Below, piece after piece: positions 48,601 to 58,859 of a DNA stretch of 64,000 nt. A model generated the notes under the pieces. The model was not told the origin of the DNA and did not search any database. It worked only from the letters and a program-made list of their open reading frames with translations. The stretch comes from Prorocentrum cordatum (taxonomy: Eukaryota; Sar; Dinophyceae; Prorocentrales; Prorocentraceae), in assembly GCA_963575745.1 (NCBI GenBank), contig CAUYUJ010020726.1:204969-268968 (forward strand). The letters run 5' to 3'. The stretch's first letter is position 1. Every line of letters begins with the position of its first letter. The translations under genes were made by a program, and so were the position numbers.

Positions 48601-49319
48601 TCCTTGGCAGTGCTGGGGGCACCTTGGGCCAGGGGCACTTCTGGCAACACCCGAAGGATGCCCTGCAGCTCCTGCGGGAGCTCGCCGACCAGGCCGAGGC
48701 TGCGCAGGGGAACGACGCAGAAGAGATCAGCAGCTTTGAGGATGCGCTCTCGGCGAAGCTCGCGGAGAGCGCTGGCGTGGACGCCGGCACGGTCAGCCTG
48801 CAGAGCTTCTTGCAGCCGGAGAGCACATTCTCCACCACCGTCGGCGTGCCACTTGCCGACGCCGGCACCGCTACCACCACCACCACCACCACCACCAACT
48901 TCGCCACCGGCGGCGTGCCACTTGTCGACGAGGGTGTCGCCGTTGCCGTAGGGCTCGTCGTTCTGATATCGTGTGGCATTTGTGGCGTAGCTGGTTGCAT
49001 CGCTTGCTACTGCTGCTGCTGTAAATCTGCGAGGCCGCCGCCGAGTCGGGGCCCCCCAGTTCAGGCCTCAGCTGGGGCTCCATACGCTCTATCGCAAGGC
49101 CCGCAAGCTCGGGGCGTTCAAGTGCAAGTGGTGCAAGCTACCCGCGTTCCAGTGCGAGGGCGGGAAGCACCAGCTACCGTTGTCAGACCAGCACAGCAAG
49201 CGGACGAGGAGGAGGAGGGGAACGAGGGGAACGAGGTGTGCCTTACCGTCAACGGCGAGGGCACCTCGGCGGCTGGTGGCACCCTGTCACGGCCGTCGCG
49301 CGTCGGCTTCAGCCTCTGA
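36663..49319 (+). CDS. Gene 4: membrane-anchored modular serine protease, two trypsin domains (5' end not found)
   Basis: Exons 36663-37936, 39285-40092, ~46490-48036, 48215-48403 and 48657-49319 (stop). Trypsin domain 1 (exon 1) has His in LSAAHC (36774), Asp in NDFALIEL (36915) and Ser in CQGDSGGPL (37206). Domain 2 is split after GGTLIDAR; its triad is in LTAAHC, MDFALVEL and CQGDSGGPL. Both have Asp six residues before the Ser, so Arg/Lys cleavage is expected. CUB-like modules (SPNYP, ITWTSD) follow each. Exon 3 ends with four or five Cys-rich ShK-like repeats (WCTPEGGYG, EACCACGGG). A SEA-like segment follows, then a transmembrane helix (VAVAVGLVVLISCGICGVAG), CYCCCC and a ~95-residue cytoplasmic tail. 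About 1,490 aa. The exon 2 to 3 join is unresolved: FQVE should meet DFDFLEVNG but no AG fits in phase. Likely a cell-surface protease. Confidence 0.8.
38255..39175 (+). repeat. ~89-bp minisatellite family M inside protease intron 1
   Basis: Ten to eleven units, each with CACACCCCTCACACGTTTCG, CCCATAGGGAGCTCCACCGA and GGTTCGCATGGCGGCCCCGC. Units start near 38255, 38345, 38434, 38525, 38617, 38689 (short), 38778, 38867, 38958, 39047 and 39133. The last units are more diverged. Intron 1 spans 37937-39284, so the array makes up most of it. Confidence 0.9.
40680..41010 (-). pseudogene. Coiled-coil-coding fragment on the - strand inside protease intron 2
   Basis: Read downward from about 41010, one frame is coding-like to about 40680: FQLASAANAARTRLCRVVED, LQQRKTKVQKLGKQIMEART, HDAAREAERHTRQADDEASQ. 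Heptad-like Leu/Ala/Lys/Glu spacing suggests a coiled coil. Beyond 40680 the frame becomes Pro/Arg-rich and unconvincing. No start or stop belongs to it naturally. It could be a fragment of the first ORF of a LINE-like element, which often has such a coiled coil, or a nested gene exon. Opposite strand to all genes here supports an insertion. Confidence 0.45.
41228..44258. repeat. 433-bp satellite, exactly seven copies, inside protease intron 2
   Basis: CCAGCCCAAGCGCCAGACCA starts at 41228, 41661, 42094, 42527, 42960, 43393 and 43826, a spacing of 433 each time; the match stops at 44259. Copies differ by only a few bases (for example TTATGTTTTTGGG against TTACGATTTTGGG), so the array is young or homogenised. 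The unit contains GAGAGCGCGATTGCTGGGTG, whose wording recurs in the decayed arrays on its right. 433 is not a multiple of three, so the long repeated frames are not a repeat protein. Confidence 0.97.
44300..45740. repeat. Decayed short repeats of GAATCGCGCTCTCGC type beside the satellite
   Basis: 44320-44600 has about six units of GGAATCGCGCTCTCGC followed by GACTTCCT..CAATT. 45610-45735 has the complement (GCGAGAGCGCGATTCCTG). The same words occur in each 433-bp unit, so the satellite seems to have grown from one part of this older array. 44610-44870 is CCCGCCCG-rich; 44990-45600 holds nothing recognised. Confidence 0.7.
45741..46480. other. End of protease intron 2, nothing recognised
   Basis: No coding frame fits the flanking exons. 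ATGAAGTCTCAATCATAACA near 45870 resembles ATGAGAACTCAACATGTAGA near 45150, and both follow a CAGAGGGGGGATTCACAATA-like block, so a diverged duplication of about 700 bases is likely. Confidence 0.5.
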
Positions 49320-50650
49320 GAATTGCCTCGGGCGGGGTCGGGTCGGGCGAAAAGGAGGGGATTCAGAACGGGGGGGGGGGGGGGGGCAAAAACTGCTGCC
49401 CCGCCGCTTCCTGGATACGATTGTGCCTCTGCAGTCTGGCACCAGGAGTCGCCAGAAAAGTCAGCTGCGCGAATTGATTTGCCAATCCCGCTGTTGTTGT
49501 CCCCACCTTCCGTCCGACCCGAGCGTGTTCGGTCTCGCAGCGGCCTGCAAAGACAGGCGCTGGTCGTGGTGTCGCGGATCGGTCGCTCGCGCTCGGGGGG
49601 GGGGGGTCGGCAGCGGAGCAGAAGGGAAGCGATGGCGCGAGAGAGAGAGAGAGGCGGCCTTTGGGAAGGCAGGGTGCTTCTTAGATCGAAGAAGAAATCC
49701 TTGAGCCGACAAGTCGAGAAAGACCCCGATGGAGCCGAAACGGGCCCGGAGCCGAAACGGGCCGAATCCGAAAGTGGCCTCCTCCCCTGTGGATGGGGGG
49801 GGGGCGCCCCTGCGCAAAGACCACCAGGCCCGTCCGAGAGCCCCCCGTGCCCCGGTACCCCCGCTCCCCGCTGTCGGGGGGGGCAGCCCTCCCCTGCCCC
49901 ACCGCATTCTGCGTGCTTCCGGGCGGAGGGCGGGGAGGAGGAGGACGAGGCGCCCGCCTGCCTCGATGACCGCCTCTGGGGGCCGCTCGTCGACACGGCC
50001 GGACTCGCCTCGAGAGAGGCCCCGGGGTCGTCGGAGGGCCTCGAGGCATACACCACGTCGCGTGGCCGACCAATGAGAGCTCGGCGAAGGAGTTCGGTGT
50101 ATGGACGCTCCAGCATCCCAGAGATTGGGAAGCTGGGGCTTCTAGAACCCCGAGCTCCCTTGGTCGACCAGGCGATTTGGTGTACGCTTCGAGCCCCTCC
50201 CGGGTCGGAAGCAGGAGAAGGGGGAGGCTGGCTGGCTGGCTGGCTCCTGTGGGCCGGGGCTGGGGGCAGGGAGAGCAGAGCTAGCAGTTGCAACTGCACG
50301 CCGCCCGCGCCCCTGGGCGACGACCACCACCACCACTTCGGGCGAGTTCCTCGGGGGTCCCAGGAAGGCTCGTGCGTGCGAAGTCCCACGGCAGACAGGT
50401 CCCGAATCTCAGGCCAGAGCGCTAGCACTCGAAGACGCCAGGCAGAAGACAGGGCCCTCCCCAGGGCAAGCCGGCGCCCCCCCCCGCGAGAAAGAGCAGC
50501 AGCGACCGCAGGGCGGGGGTGACCCTGCAGGGCGGCTGCAGCTTTGCCTGCCGGAGGCCTCCCCTGGCCCAGCAGCCCAGGCGACGGGACAGCCGCAGCT
50601 GCAGATCCAGCATCAGGGAGCTGGTCCAGGCCGTCCCAGGGAGGAATCAG
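49320..50650. other. No gene seen; long G run
   Basis: A run of about 17 G at 49369-49386. Long frames on both strands (to 545 codons on the - strand) are Pro/Arg/Ser-rich and have no motif or bias. CTGGCTGGCTGGCTGG at 50229-50245. Confidence 0.5.
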
Positions 50651-50810
50651 GAGGAGAAAAAACACACAGACACCATTAATCGTCCACTCCCAGGAAAATA
50701 TAGGGAAATACGGGAAGTGGGGGGGAAGACAAGAACCCAGAACATATGGGAACATATGGGGAGTAGTTTTATTTGTGTGTATTTGTCTGTGTGTCCTGGG
50801 GCCCCTTCAA
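50650..50810. repeat. Dispersed repeat family A, copy 2
   Basis: Carries CAGACACCATTAATCGTC, CAGGAAAATATAGGG, GAAGTGGGGGGGAAGACA, ACCCAGAACATATGGG twice, and TGTGTCCTGGGGCCCCTTC. Confidence 0.8.
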
Positions 50811-51478
50811 GGAAGCCCGCGCCCCGCCCTCCCCCCACGCAGCTCGGTGCAGCATGGAGCATGGGGTAGCACTGCAGGTCCACCTCGTCGACCTTCGCTG
50901 CCAGTCTTGGAGCTCCCTGGGCGGCGCTCGGCGCACCGCGCTCCACACATGCCGCACGGCTGCGCGGGGCAGGCGCACGCCTGTGTCAGCGCATGTCTTC
51001 CGGATCATCGGGCAGCCCGCTGCAGCTTCGGGGGTGGACAGAACCCCCAACCAGTGACACGCCGATTCGTGAATGGCCCGTCTTCGGTTTTCGAGAGGGC
51101 GCCGTGGCCGCTATTATTCCAGGCTTGCGCCCGCCAGGTTTGGGCCCGAAGTCGGTTTCACTACACCACGTTTTGCGAAAGGGAGGTCTGTCCATCCCCG
51201 ACAGCTGGTTTTTCTTCCCCCCCGGGTGGCCACGAGCGCGCCTGCGCTCCGCAGGACCGCCTCGGCTCTGCTCACCGCTGCTGCCAGCCGAAGGCGCTTC
51301 TCGCTGGGCTGCAGGCCAAGGCGGCGGCGGCGCGTTCCGTCCTTCGGTCTGGCCACGAGGCACCGTCGGGCTCTGCCGGACGGCTGCCCGCAAACGCTGG
51401 GCAGATCTGCTCGGCGCCAGGGCATGGAGCCTGAGCCGAAGACGAGAAAACTGCATAGGCATAGACCTTCAGCGATCA

Positions 51479-51597
51479 GTGCGGAGTTCTTGGATCGGCG
51501 CTGGGCCCCCTGGCGGCGCCTCCGACGCCACCCGTGGCGTGCTCCGCGCGCCAGGGAGGGGTAGTCCAGCGCAGATCCAAGAAGTCAGCGCGGACCG
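51479..51597. mobile_element. Foldback element, family F, copy 2
   Basis: Arms TTCTTGGATCGGCGCTGG (51487-51504) and CCAGCGCAGATCCAAGAA (51566-51583) are near-complementary. The interior CGCGCGCCAGGGAG is shared with copies 1 and 3, and GTATGCTTGTGATG follows. Confidence 0.75.
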
Positions 51598-52104
51598 TAG
51601 AAAGCGTATGCTTGTGATGTTTTTTTGGTTTTCCTATCGAGGCCGCCAGCGCTCACCCCGTACACACATGCACGACTGTGTTAGGGCCCATGAGCGTCCG
51701 CCCACGCACCTGACCCAGCCAGACGGCCCCACAGGAAGACGCGGGATTCTTCCGACGTCCCAGCACCATCTCCCAGCCGGGGTTCCTTAATTGACATTGA
51801 AAGTCCCGGTCAGCTCTGGGCGCAGGGACAGGTAGGAGGTAGGTCAACGGCTGTTGTCGAGGACGCACGTGCTCTTCTGCCCGCTGGCGCCAGATGGTAC
51901 CTGAGGCGCCCTCCAATCGCTGCTGGACGCTTCCTGTGTGTCTAACTGTTTCAGGGTGCCCCCCCCTTCCCCTGGATGGCGGAGCCTCCAGGGCGGCCCA
52001 CCCAGAAGACCTGTGGAGAAAACACGCACAGCCTGTGGAAAAAACACGCCCGTGCTTTTTCCACAGACTGAGTATGTTTGTCCACACACTGTGTGCTTTT
52101 GTTT

Positions 52105-52116
52105 CCACAGTGTGTG

Positions 52117-52198
<82 letters not shown>

Positions 52199-52256
52199 CG
52201 TGCGTGCGTCCGTGCGTGCGTGTGCGTGCGTGCGTGCGTGCGTGCGTGCTTCTCCC
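52105..52256. repeat. (GT)n / (GCGT)n microsatellite
   Basis: Alternating GT with GTGCGTGC blocks, near pure over 150 bases. Confidence 0.95.
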
Positions 52257-52440
52257 AGAGCCGGCGGAGCCTCCATGGGCGGAGCCCACCCAGCAGACCT
52301 CGCCTGCCAGCGGGGGGCCCGCTGAGGTCCGCGGGGAGAGCGGCCGAGCTCGCTCCGCCGAGCGCGCTCCCGCGAGACTCGCAGAGCGCCTGCTCGCAGA
52401 CGTCCGACAAAGACACGCTTCCTGCCTATTCGAAGGCAGG

Positions 52441-52518
52441 ATCTTCTCCTCCTCCTCCTCCTCCTCCTCCTCCTCCTCCTCCTCCTCCTCCTCTTCCTCC
52501 CAAACATCATCAACATCG

Positions 52519-52606
<88 letters not shown>
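52441..52606. repeat. (CTC)n then (ATC)n microsatellites
   Basis: CTC triplets at about 52447-52498, then ATC triplets at about 52515-52604. 52607 onward starts another dispersed repeat shared with 57160. Confidence 0.95.
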
Positions 52607-52608
<2 letters not shown>

Positions 52609-52860
52609 ACACGTCACATGGTTCGCTTCTGATTCTTCGAAAGTTCTCTGACTTGCTTGGGGAGCCAGGATCCTCTCCTCTCTGAGTGTGCTTTCCTGGG
52701 CCTCTTCTTGGCCACTAGGGGGCCAGGAACAATTAGAAACGAGCACAATCAGAAATGAGCACGATTAGAAATGAACGACGTGTAATGTATCGCAGATCAC
52801 CAATGGCGGGTCCAAGCCATTTGCGAGTGGTTACTTTGCGAGTAGTGTAACGCGCCTGCC
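52607..52860. repeat. Dispersed repeat family B, copy 1
   Basis: CACATGGTTCGCTTCTGATT, TTCGAAAGTTCTCTGA, GGGGGCCAGGAACAATTAGA and AACGACGTGTAATG match in order the text at 57158-57310. The following TCGCAGATCACC..GCCATTTGCGAGTGG resembles 57890-57955. Confidence 0.7.
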
Positions 52861-53189
52861 TGCCTCTCACCGCGGCGGCACCCCCTGCTGGCTGGTGCGC
52901 CCACCTCCTCAGGGCGCGGGCCACGAACCCTCTGAAGGGAGACCTCGCCACCGAGCCTGCCTCAGGAGGCCCTCGACCTCGAGGTCGGGGAGAATCCATG
53001 AGGCACAAACACGGGTCAAGGCGCGTGGATTGGCGGCGGGTCTCGCTTCCCTGCAGAACCGGCGCGCTGTGTCTCCAAACCACGCGCGGGCCTCGGGTTG
53101 TATAGGGGTATGCCCTCCCCGATCCGTGGATCCGGCGCCCCCGCGCCGGATCTCAGCTACACTCACACGGTAGGTTCGCGTCGTGTCGA

Positions 53190-53640
53190 CTTGTCGCGAC
53201 CCCGCCGCGGGCGTTCAAGGTTGAACGCCGCCAGTGGCCCAGAATCGTCCTAATATGGAACGATATGGCAATCGATAAGCCGCCGATCGTTCAAGGTTGA
53301 ACGATCAAGGCGATGTCAGAAACCAACGCTGGGGTCGTCACGACACAAACCCGCCGTACGATGTGCGCGCCGGAACCGCAGGGGCGACGCGCACCCCCAG
53401 AAATCGAACAGTGCCCCCTCCATGGCTGGCGATGTTTCGCCATACTGCTTGGGGAACGATCTGCCGCAGTCTTGCTGTACCATCTGGTCGGGCTGGACGC
53501 GTGCCTCCAAGAGGGACGCATAGTTCTAGTATGTCTTTCTGCTCCCCAGGATCCAGGGATTCCCAATCCATGCCAACCAGGGAGCGTTCTTTCATCTCCC
53601 TGCGATAGCGGGCTTTCCCGTTAGGGGGTTGAGGGGGGCC
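53190..53640. other. No gene seen; small repeat
   Basis: CGTTCAAGGTTGAACG occurs at 53212-53226 and 53287-53302, each an internal palindrome. GATCCGTGGATCCGGCGCCC near 53120 recurs near 56720 with few changes. Confidence 0.5.
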
Positions 53641-53959
53641 AGTAACGTCACGTTTCGCGCTGGCGCCGTGTGGGAACGCTCAGGAATAATCAAGGACAGC
53701 TCGGAGGTCAGCACGAATCGTGACATCACCTGGGGAAGTCGTTCAGGGGAGGAAAAACCATCCCGACTCCCATCATTGGCGTTGGCCAAACGGCTCTGGG
53801 CGTTTACTGAACAGCCGCGTCCTGTTCGTTTCCCCCTTGGGGTGCGTTTAGTACATCGGCTCCGCATGTCGGGGTGCTTATGATGAGGGTGGTGTTCTTG
53901 CCCTATGAAAGGAAGGGTGGGGGGGGGGGCGACCAGGGCCCGCAACGGCTGCACACTCG

Positions 53960-54114
53960 GGAGCGGAAAAAAACATACGCTAAGAATCGCCGATCCGCAG
54001 GGAAATATGGAACAGACTGGGAAGGGGGGGGGAATTCGAACCTCCAGAAACCAGCTGGGAATTCTCGGAATCCCTGCACACAGTGCCTGCTCATCTGCGT
54101 GCCCCCGGGGCCCC
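53960..54114. repeat. Dispersed repeat family A, copy 3 (diverged)
   Basis: AAGAATCGCCGATCCGCAGG, GGAAATATGGAACAGACTGG, GAAGGGGGGGGGAATTCGAA and TGCCCCCGGGGCCCC follow the family order with many changes. Confidence 0.5.
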
Positions 54115-55700
54115 GTCGACAGCGCTCTCTCGGCGTGTGTGCCCGAGGTGCCCCGCGGCGGCGGCCCGGGGTCGCCGCCCCCCCCCCCCCCGCAAGCAGG
54201 CCGCCGGGACGGGGCCGCTCCAGGCCAGCTCCCCGGCCCGCCGACTCCGAGGCCCGGGCCGCCGCGCCAGGAAGTTCGGGGGCGGAAAAGAGGGGGGTGA
54301 TGACCAGGGGGGGGTGGATATCGTGGCGTGGGCCATGACATTTCCCCAGATTCCATGGCGCCTCTCCCTATTTCTCTACGTCCCTGGTCCCCCCGCTGGG
54401 CCGCGCACGTGCCGCCGGTCATGATTTGCACCCCCCCCTCTTGGACACCCCCCTCTTTGGCCGCTCCCGAGCAGTCGGCGGCGCGTAAGAGCGGCCCTCT
54501 GCCAGGGTGACCTCTGGTGCGGTCCCACAGGGGGGCTCGGCTGCCCCGACGCGCACGCGTCGTGCTGAACACGTCCGTGCTTGCGCGCCGCGTGCTGCTT
54601 CGGCACCTGTCGGTCCACGCTTTGGAGGGCGTGTCGCGCCAGGCCTGCGTGATCAGTCTCCGCGATGAGCTCCGTGTCAACACGCTACGTCTTGCGTGCT
54701 GCGTGTCGGGGCACATGATTTGGCGTGGGCCCACAGGGGTCCCTCCCACGCGGTTAGGATGGGAGGGGAGGGTTCGCAGCGCTTCGCGCACTCCTTCGGG
54801 CTCCTTGCAATGGTCTCGCGCCGACGGCTGGTTGCCGGCGGCCATTCCCACCCCTTGATTTTCCGAGGGTCCCCGCCTTTCGGTTCAAATCGTATCACAT
54901 ATCGTTCAAGTGTTGTCGGGGTGGCGCTCCCGCGGACACGCAGTGGCGCAGTCTCCGTGCTGCGCGATCCGTGGTGGGCCTGCGTTGTTGCGAGGCGCGG
55001 TCTGTAGGCATCTACTTCCCGAGTTTCCAACGCGGCGTGATTTATCGTCGCGCGTCACACACAATTGCCCCCATGCGTGCGCGCCGTTCTCGTGGAGGTG
55101 TTCGGTCTTCCCACCCAGGGGTGCCAGATGCATGTGATGTCATTTTCTTGAGATCGGGGCTTGATGGGTCTCGCGTTTTTGTTTGTTTGGCGTTGGTATT
55201 GTACTTCTGGCGTGAGTTTGCCACGGTCACCCCTGTGCCAGATCGCGCGGGGTTTCCGGTCCTGTGCAGGCAGAGGTATTGTTTGAGGTATTGTGCCACC
55301 TTTCGGGCTGGGTTCAAGGCCGACGTTGCCTAAAAGAGAAATGCCACCTAAGATGTCGCCCCTGGCTCCCCCAAGACCCATGATCCCCCAGAAATGGCTT
55401 GTCGGATTGGCTGGCGCGCCTGGATTTGGCCTCCCCGCGGCTCCCGACGCACTGAAGCCCACCCCCTGGCCAGGCCAGCCCTGGGCGCAGGCTGGGCGTG
55501 CGGGCGGATGGACGACGAGGGTGTCCGCGCCCCTCGCGCCAAGACAACGCCACGACGAAGTGCACCCCCAAAATGGGCAGCCCTTCTCCAGGGGGGCGAG
55601 ACGCACGCTCTGCAGGATGCGATTCAGCATCGCGTGACGTGGGCTCTGCCCTCAGCTTGGGCACCCACCGGGCTCGCTGCACGCCGGCCCGCTGCGCGCG
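54115..55700. other. No gene seen
   Basis: No frame combines length, bias and motif. GTGCTGAACACGTCCGTGCT-like wording recurs loosely near 54560-54710. Confidence 0.45.
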
Positions 55701-55717
55701 CGCTCCGCCGCCCGGCG

Positions 55718-55940
55718 CGGCGCCTTTCTGTGCGCCGAGGAGCGCTCCACTCGGCGAGGGAGTCGGCAGATGTAGACCTGGGCTTTCGGAGGTCCGCGCG
55801 GAAGTCTCGGGTCGGCACTGGGACCCCCTCGGCGCCTTTTTGTGCGCCGAGGAGCGCTCCCCTCGGAGAGGGAGTCGGTAGATGTAAACCTGGGCTTTCG
55901 GAGGTCCGCGCGGACTTCTCGGATCGGCACCGGAACCGCC
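55718..55940. repeat. 111-bp tandem duplication adjoining foldback copy 3
   Basis: CGGCGCCTTTCTGTGCGCCG and about 90 following bases (GGGAGTCGGCAGATGTAGAC, CTGGGCTTTCGGAGGTCCGC) are repeated from about 55829 with few changes. The second unit runs into the left arm of the foldback element at 55903. Confidence 0.85.
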
Positions 55941-56027
55941 TCGGCGGCGCCTCTGGCGCCGCCCCTGTCGCGCCCCGCGCGCCAGGGAGGAGCGTCCAGC
56001 GCCGTTCCGAGAACTCCGCGCGGAGCT
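55903..56027. mobile_element. Foldback element, family F, copy 3
   Basis: Arms GTCCGCGCGGACTTCTCGGA and (from 55996) CCAGCGCCGTTCCGAGAACT pair with mismatches. Interior CGCGCGCCAGGGAG is shared. GTATGATGTCTATGC follows. Confidence 0.7.
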
Positions 56028-56193
56028 CCGCAAGCGTATGATGTCTATGCCGTGCTCTCTTCTCTTGTCCGTGTGGCAGGCCTCGCGAGGCGCCTCTCTG
56101 GGCGCCGAAGAGTTTCACACAGCAACAGCACGACGACAACATACACAATGCCAAGATGTACGCAAAGCTGGAAAAAGATTTGGCCCATCACTC

Positions 56194-56355
56194 AGGAGGG
56201 GGAAAAACACACAGACACAATTATTTGTCGATTTCCAGGAAAATATAGGAAAATATAGGGAGTGGGGGGGGAAGACAAAAACCCAGAAAATATGCGAAGA
56301 TATGTTTTTTTTTTTTATTTGTGTCTATTTATTGGTGTGTCCTGGGGCCCCTTCC
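56194..56355. repeat. Dispersed repeat family A, copy 4
   Basis: Best-preserved copy: ACACAGACACAATTATTTGT, CGATTTCCAGGAAAATATAG, GAGTGGGGGGGGAAGACAAA, AACCCAGAAAATATGCG, and TGTGTCCTGGGGCCCCTTC, with a 12-base T run in the middle. Confidence 0.8.
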
Positions 56356-57157
56356 ATCACAGACAGCACACGCCCAGCCCACCTCCCCACTCGAGGGAGC
56401 GCCAAGACATAGATGGAGGCGCGTGGAGGACCGATGGGACTCGCCTCCGCACCAGAGCCGTCGCCGAACGAGGCAGCATTGGCCTCATTCGGGGGAGCGT
56501 AAGACCCGGGTTTGCCAGGACTCGGGTTCGCCATTTTTTTTTGACGACCGCGACTCGGATTTTGACGAGTAGGAGTTTCGTGGGATGTCTGCAGCGGGAG
56601 GCCTCGTCAAAATGCAGGCTCGGCCTCGTCATTTTTTTGACGACCTCGTCGGGGATTTCCGAGCCCCGTACCCGGGTCTTACGTCTCCCCGACTCATGCT
56701 TGGGTCGGTGCTCCCCCCGATCCGTGGATCTGGCGCCCACGCGCCGGACCTCGACGGCGAGCGAGGCCGCCTTCCCAGAAGGAGGCCTCCGTCCTTCTGG
56801 GAAGTCTGCCGCGCCTTCGGGGGAGGCCCAGAAGACTTCTCAGAAGTCCCGGGGGCTCACTGAGCCCTCTGAGCAGGCCCGGCCCTTTCCCCCCCCCCCC
56901 CCGGCTCGCCGCCGCGATGCGGCTGCGGAGAGGGGGCGAGGGCGGCCTGTCGCGCAGCGCGCCGTGGCGCTCGGTCGTGCTCGGTCGGCTGTCAGGGGCA
57001 ACTTTCGTGCCGGATCTGTTCAGGGGCCTCCCTCCTCCGGTGCCCCAATATCCCCGAGGGCGAGATCTCTCGTCGTTCGACGCGCCCGTGGCCAAAGCGC
57101 TGAAGCTGGGACCAGCTTGGGCTCAGGCGGGGCTCTGGTTTCCGGGGCGTTCCTCAC

Positions 57158-57320
57158 ACATGGTTCATGTCTGATTCTTCGGAGGTTCTTTGATCTCTGG
57201 GGGGCCAGGATCTCCTTTCTAATTGTTCCTGGCCACAGAAGGGGGGCCAGGGACAATCAGAGACGCGCAGACTTGGAGAGCGAGCGCGATCAGAAAGGAA
57301 ACGACGTGTGCGCGTGCATG
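57158..57320. repeat. Dispersed repeat family B, copy 2
   Basis: CACATGGTTCATGTCTGATT, TTCGGAGGTTCTTTGATCTC, GGGGGGCCAGGGACAATCAG and AACGACGTGTGCG match 52607-52790 in order. Confidence 0.7.
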
Positions 57321-57725
57321 CCGTGGCGCCCCTGCCTGTGACCCGGGCCCGCCGTGGCCGGAAAGAGCAGCCCCCGGGGGTATGCAGTCGGGGCCCTGCA
57401 GAAGGAACCCTTTTCGTTGGGGAGGGGCTCCGCGTTCCTGAAGTGCTTCACAGTTTGCCTCAGGTTTTCCTCTGCTCTCGATCGGACATCGAAGTTGAGC
57501 TTATGGAAAGAAGGGGCCTCGTCCCTTCTTTAGGGTTCCTCAGGTCAACGCCCCGACTGCACACGCGCTCCCTCGGGCACGGCACGAGGGCCGGCAGGAG
57601 GTGCCGCCGGAGCTCTCCGAGCACGACGGGGGGGGGGGGCCTCGCACGCCTCGCCGAGCGCGCTCCGCTGCTCGCAAGGCGCCGGCACGCCGACGTCCGA
57701 AAAGACAAATGTCTGTCTTGATGTA

Positions 57726-57879
57726 TAGGGGGCCACATGCGAACCCTACCCCTACCCCCCACGATTTCTGAGGGGGAGGGTGGGGTTCGCTTCGTTCGGG
57801 AGCTCTCGAGCGAAGTGAACCCCACCCTCCCCCTCAGAAGCCGTGGGGGGTAGGGGTAGGGTTCGCATGCGGCCCCCTA
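57726..57879. mobile_element. 154-bp near-perfect hairpin element
   Basis: Starts TAGGGGGCCACATGCGAACC and ends with the complement of TAGGGGGCCGCATGCGAACC. Arms of about 63 bases differ at only three or so positions; the loop is about 28 bases and is itself partly self-complementary around GAGCTC. Flanking TGTA occurs at both sides (57722-57725 and 57881-57884), a possible short target duplication with one extra base. Confidence 0.8.
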
Positions 57880-58121
57880 GTGTAACTCGTCGCAGATCCC
57901 CCGCGGGCAATCCTTCGGCCATTGGCGAGAGGTCGCTCTGCGAGCAGTGGAGCGCGCCAGTCTCACGAGGGGGGCCTCGCACCGCCGAGCTGCCCACGCC
58001 CCGCGGCTCGAGAGGGGCACGGGCGGGGGCGCGGCTGGCGCGCGGGCGGGCCAGCTCGAGAGCAGCGCCGGGTCCGCGCCCTGGAGAGATCGGCCCGCCC
58101 TGGGGCCCGTGCCCTGCCACA

Positions 58122-58202
58122 AGGGGGAGGAGGAGGAGGAGGAGGAGGAGGAGGAGGAGGAGGAGGAGGAGGAGGAGGAGGAGGAGGAGGAGGAGGAGGA
58201 GG
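58122..58202. repeat. (GAG)n microsatellite
   Basis: Pure GAG/GGA triplets for about 78 bases. Confidence 0.95.
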
Positions 58203-58859
58203 ATCCGATAGAAAAGAAACGTGGGGCACGCAACCTGCGGGCTTCATGGAGCGAGCGAGCGAGCGAGGAGGGTCGTGGGCGCAAGTGCTTCCCCAGATCT
58301 TGACCCCTGGACGTCCTCGGGCGTTCCCAGAAGCGTGCCCCGGGAGGAGGAAGAGAGGGCCACGGACGTCCAGAGTTCTCGTCCTCCAGTGCCAGATGGT
58401 CGCGCAGTGAAATTCGAAAAGGGAGGGAGGGAGGAGATCAACCCAATTGTCTACTAGAGCAACCCAGTAGTTTATCGTAGTAGGTTCTAGGCAGTCCTTG
58501 ACCCAGAAGTGGCCGGCCTGCGTTCTTGGTTTTCACATGCCTTGGGCGGGCCCCGGCGACCAGTAAGATCTGGAGCGAACTGGGCGTCGCTGGGGCGCCT
58601 GGTATTTGTCTGTATGTCAGCTTCCCTGTAGCATTGCCATGTTAATCCTCTCTCCTCTTTCCGCTCCTCATCGATCGTTTCCTTATGTCCCGTGTTGATG
58701 ACAGTCATGGTTATGCAGATGCTTGTGACAAGTCCCGCCACCGTGCAAGCCCAACATGTTCGGTAGTGGTTGCTCGAATCGATGAGGATGATGTTGATGC
58801 TGATGCTGATGATATTGATGATGACGATGATGCCAGGGACCGACCGCAATGATGTTCAG

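Noticed and set aside
49118-50755. 545-codon - strand frame and overlapping 399-codon + frame
   Set aside because: Low-complexity Pro/Ser/Arg; stops are rare here because of GC content. The - frame also overlaps the end of the protease gene.
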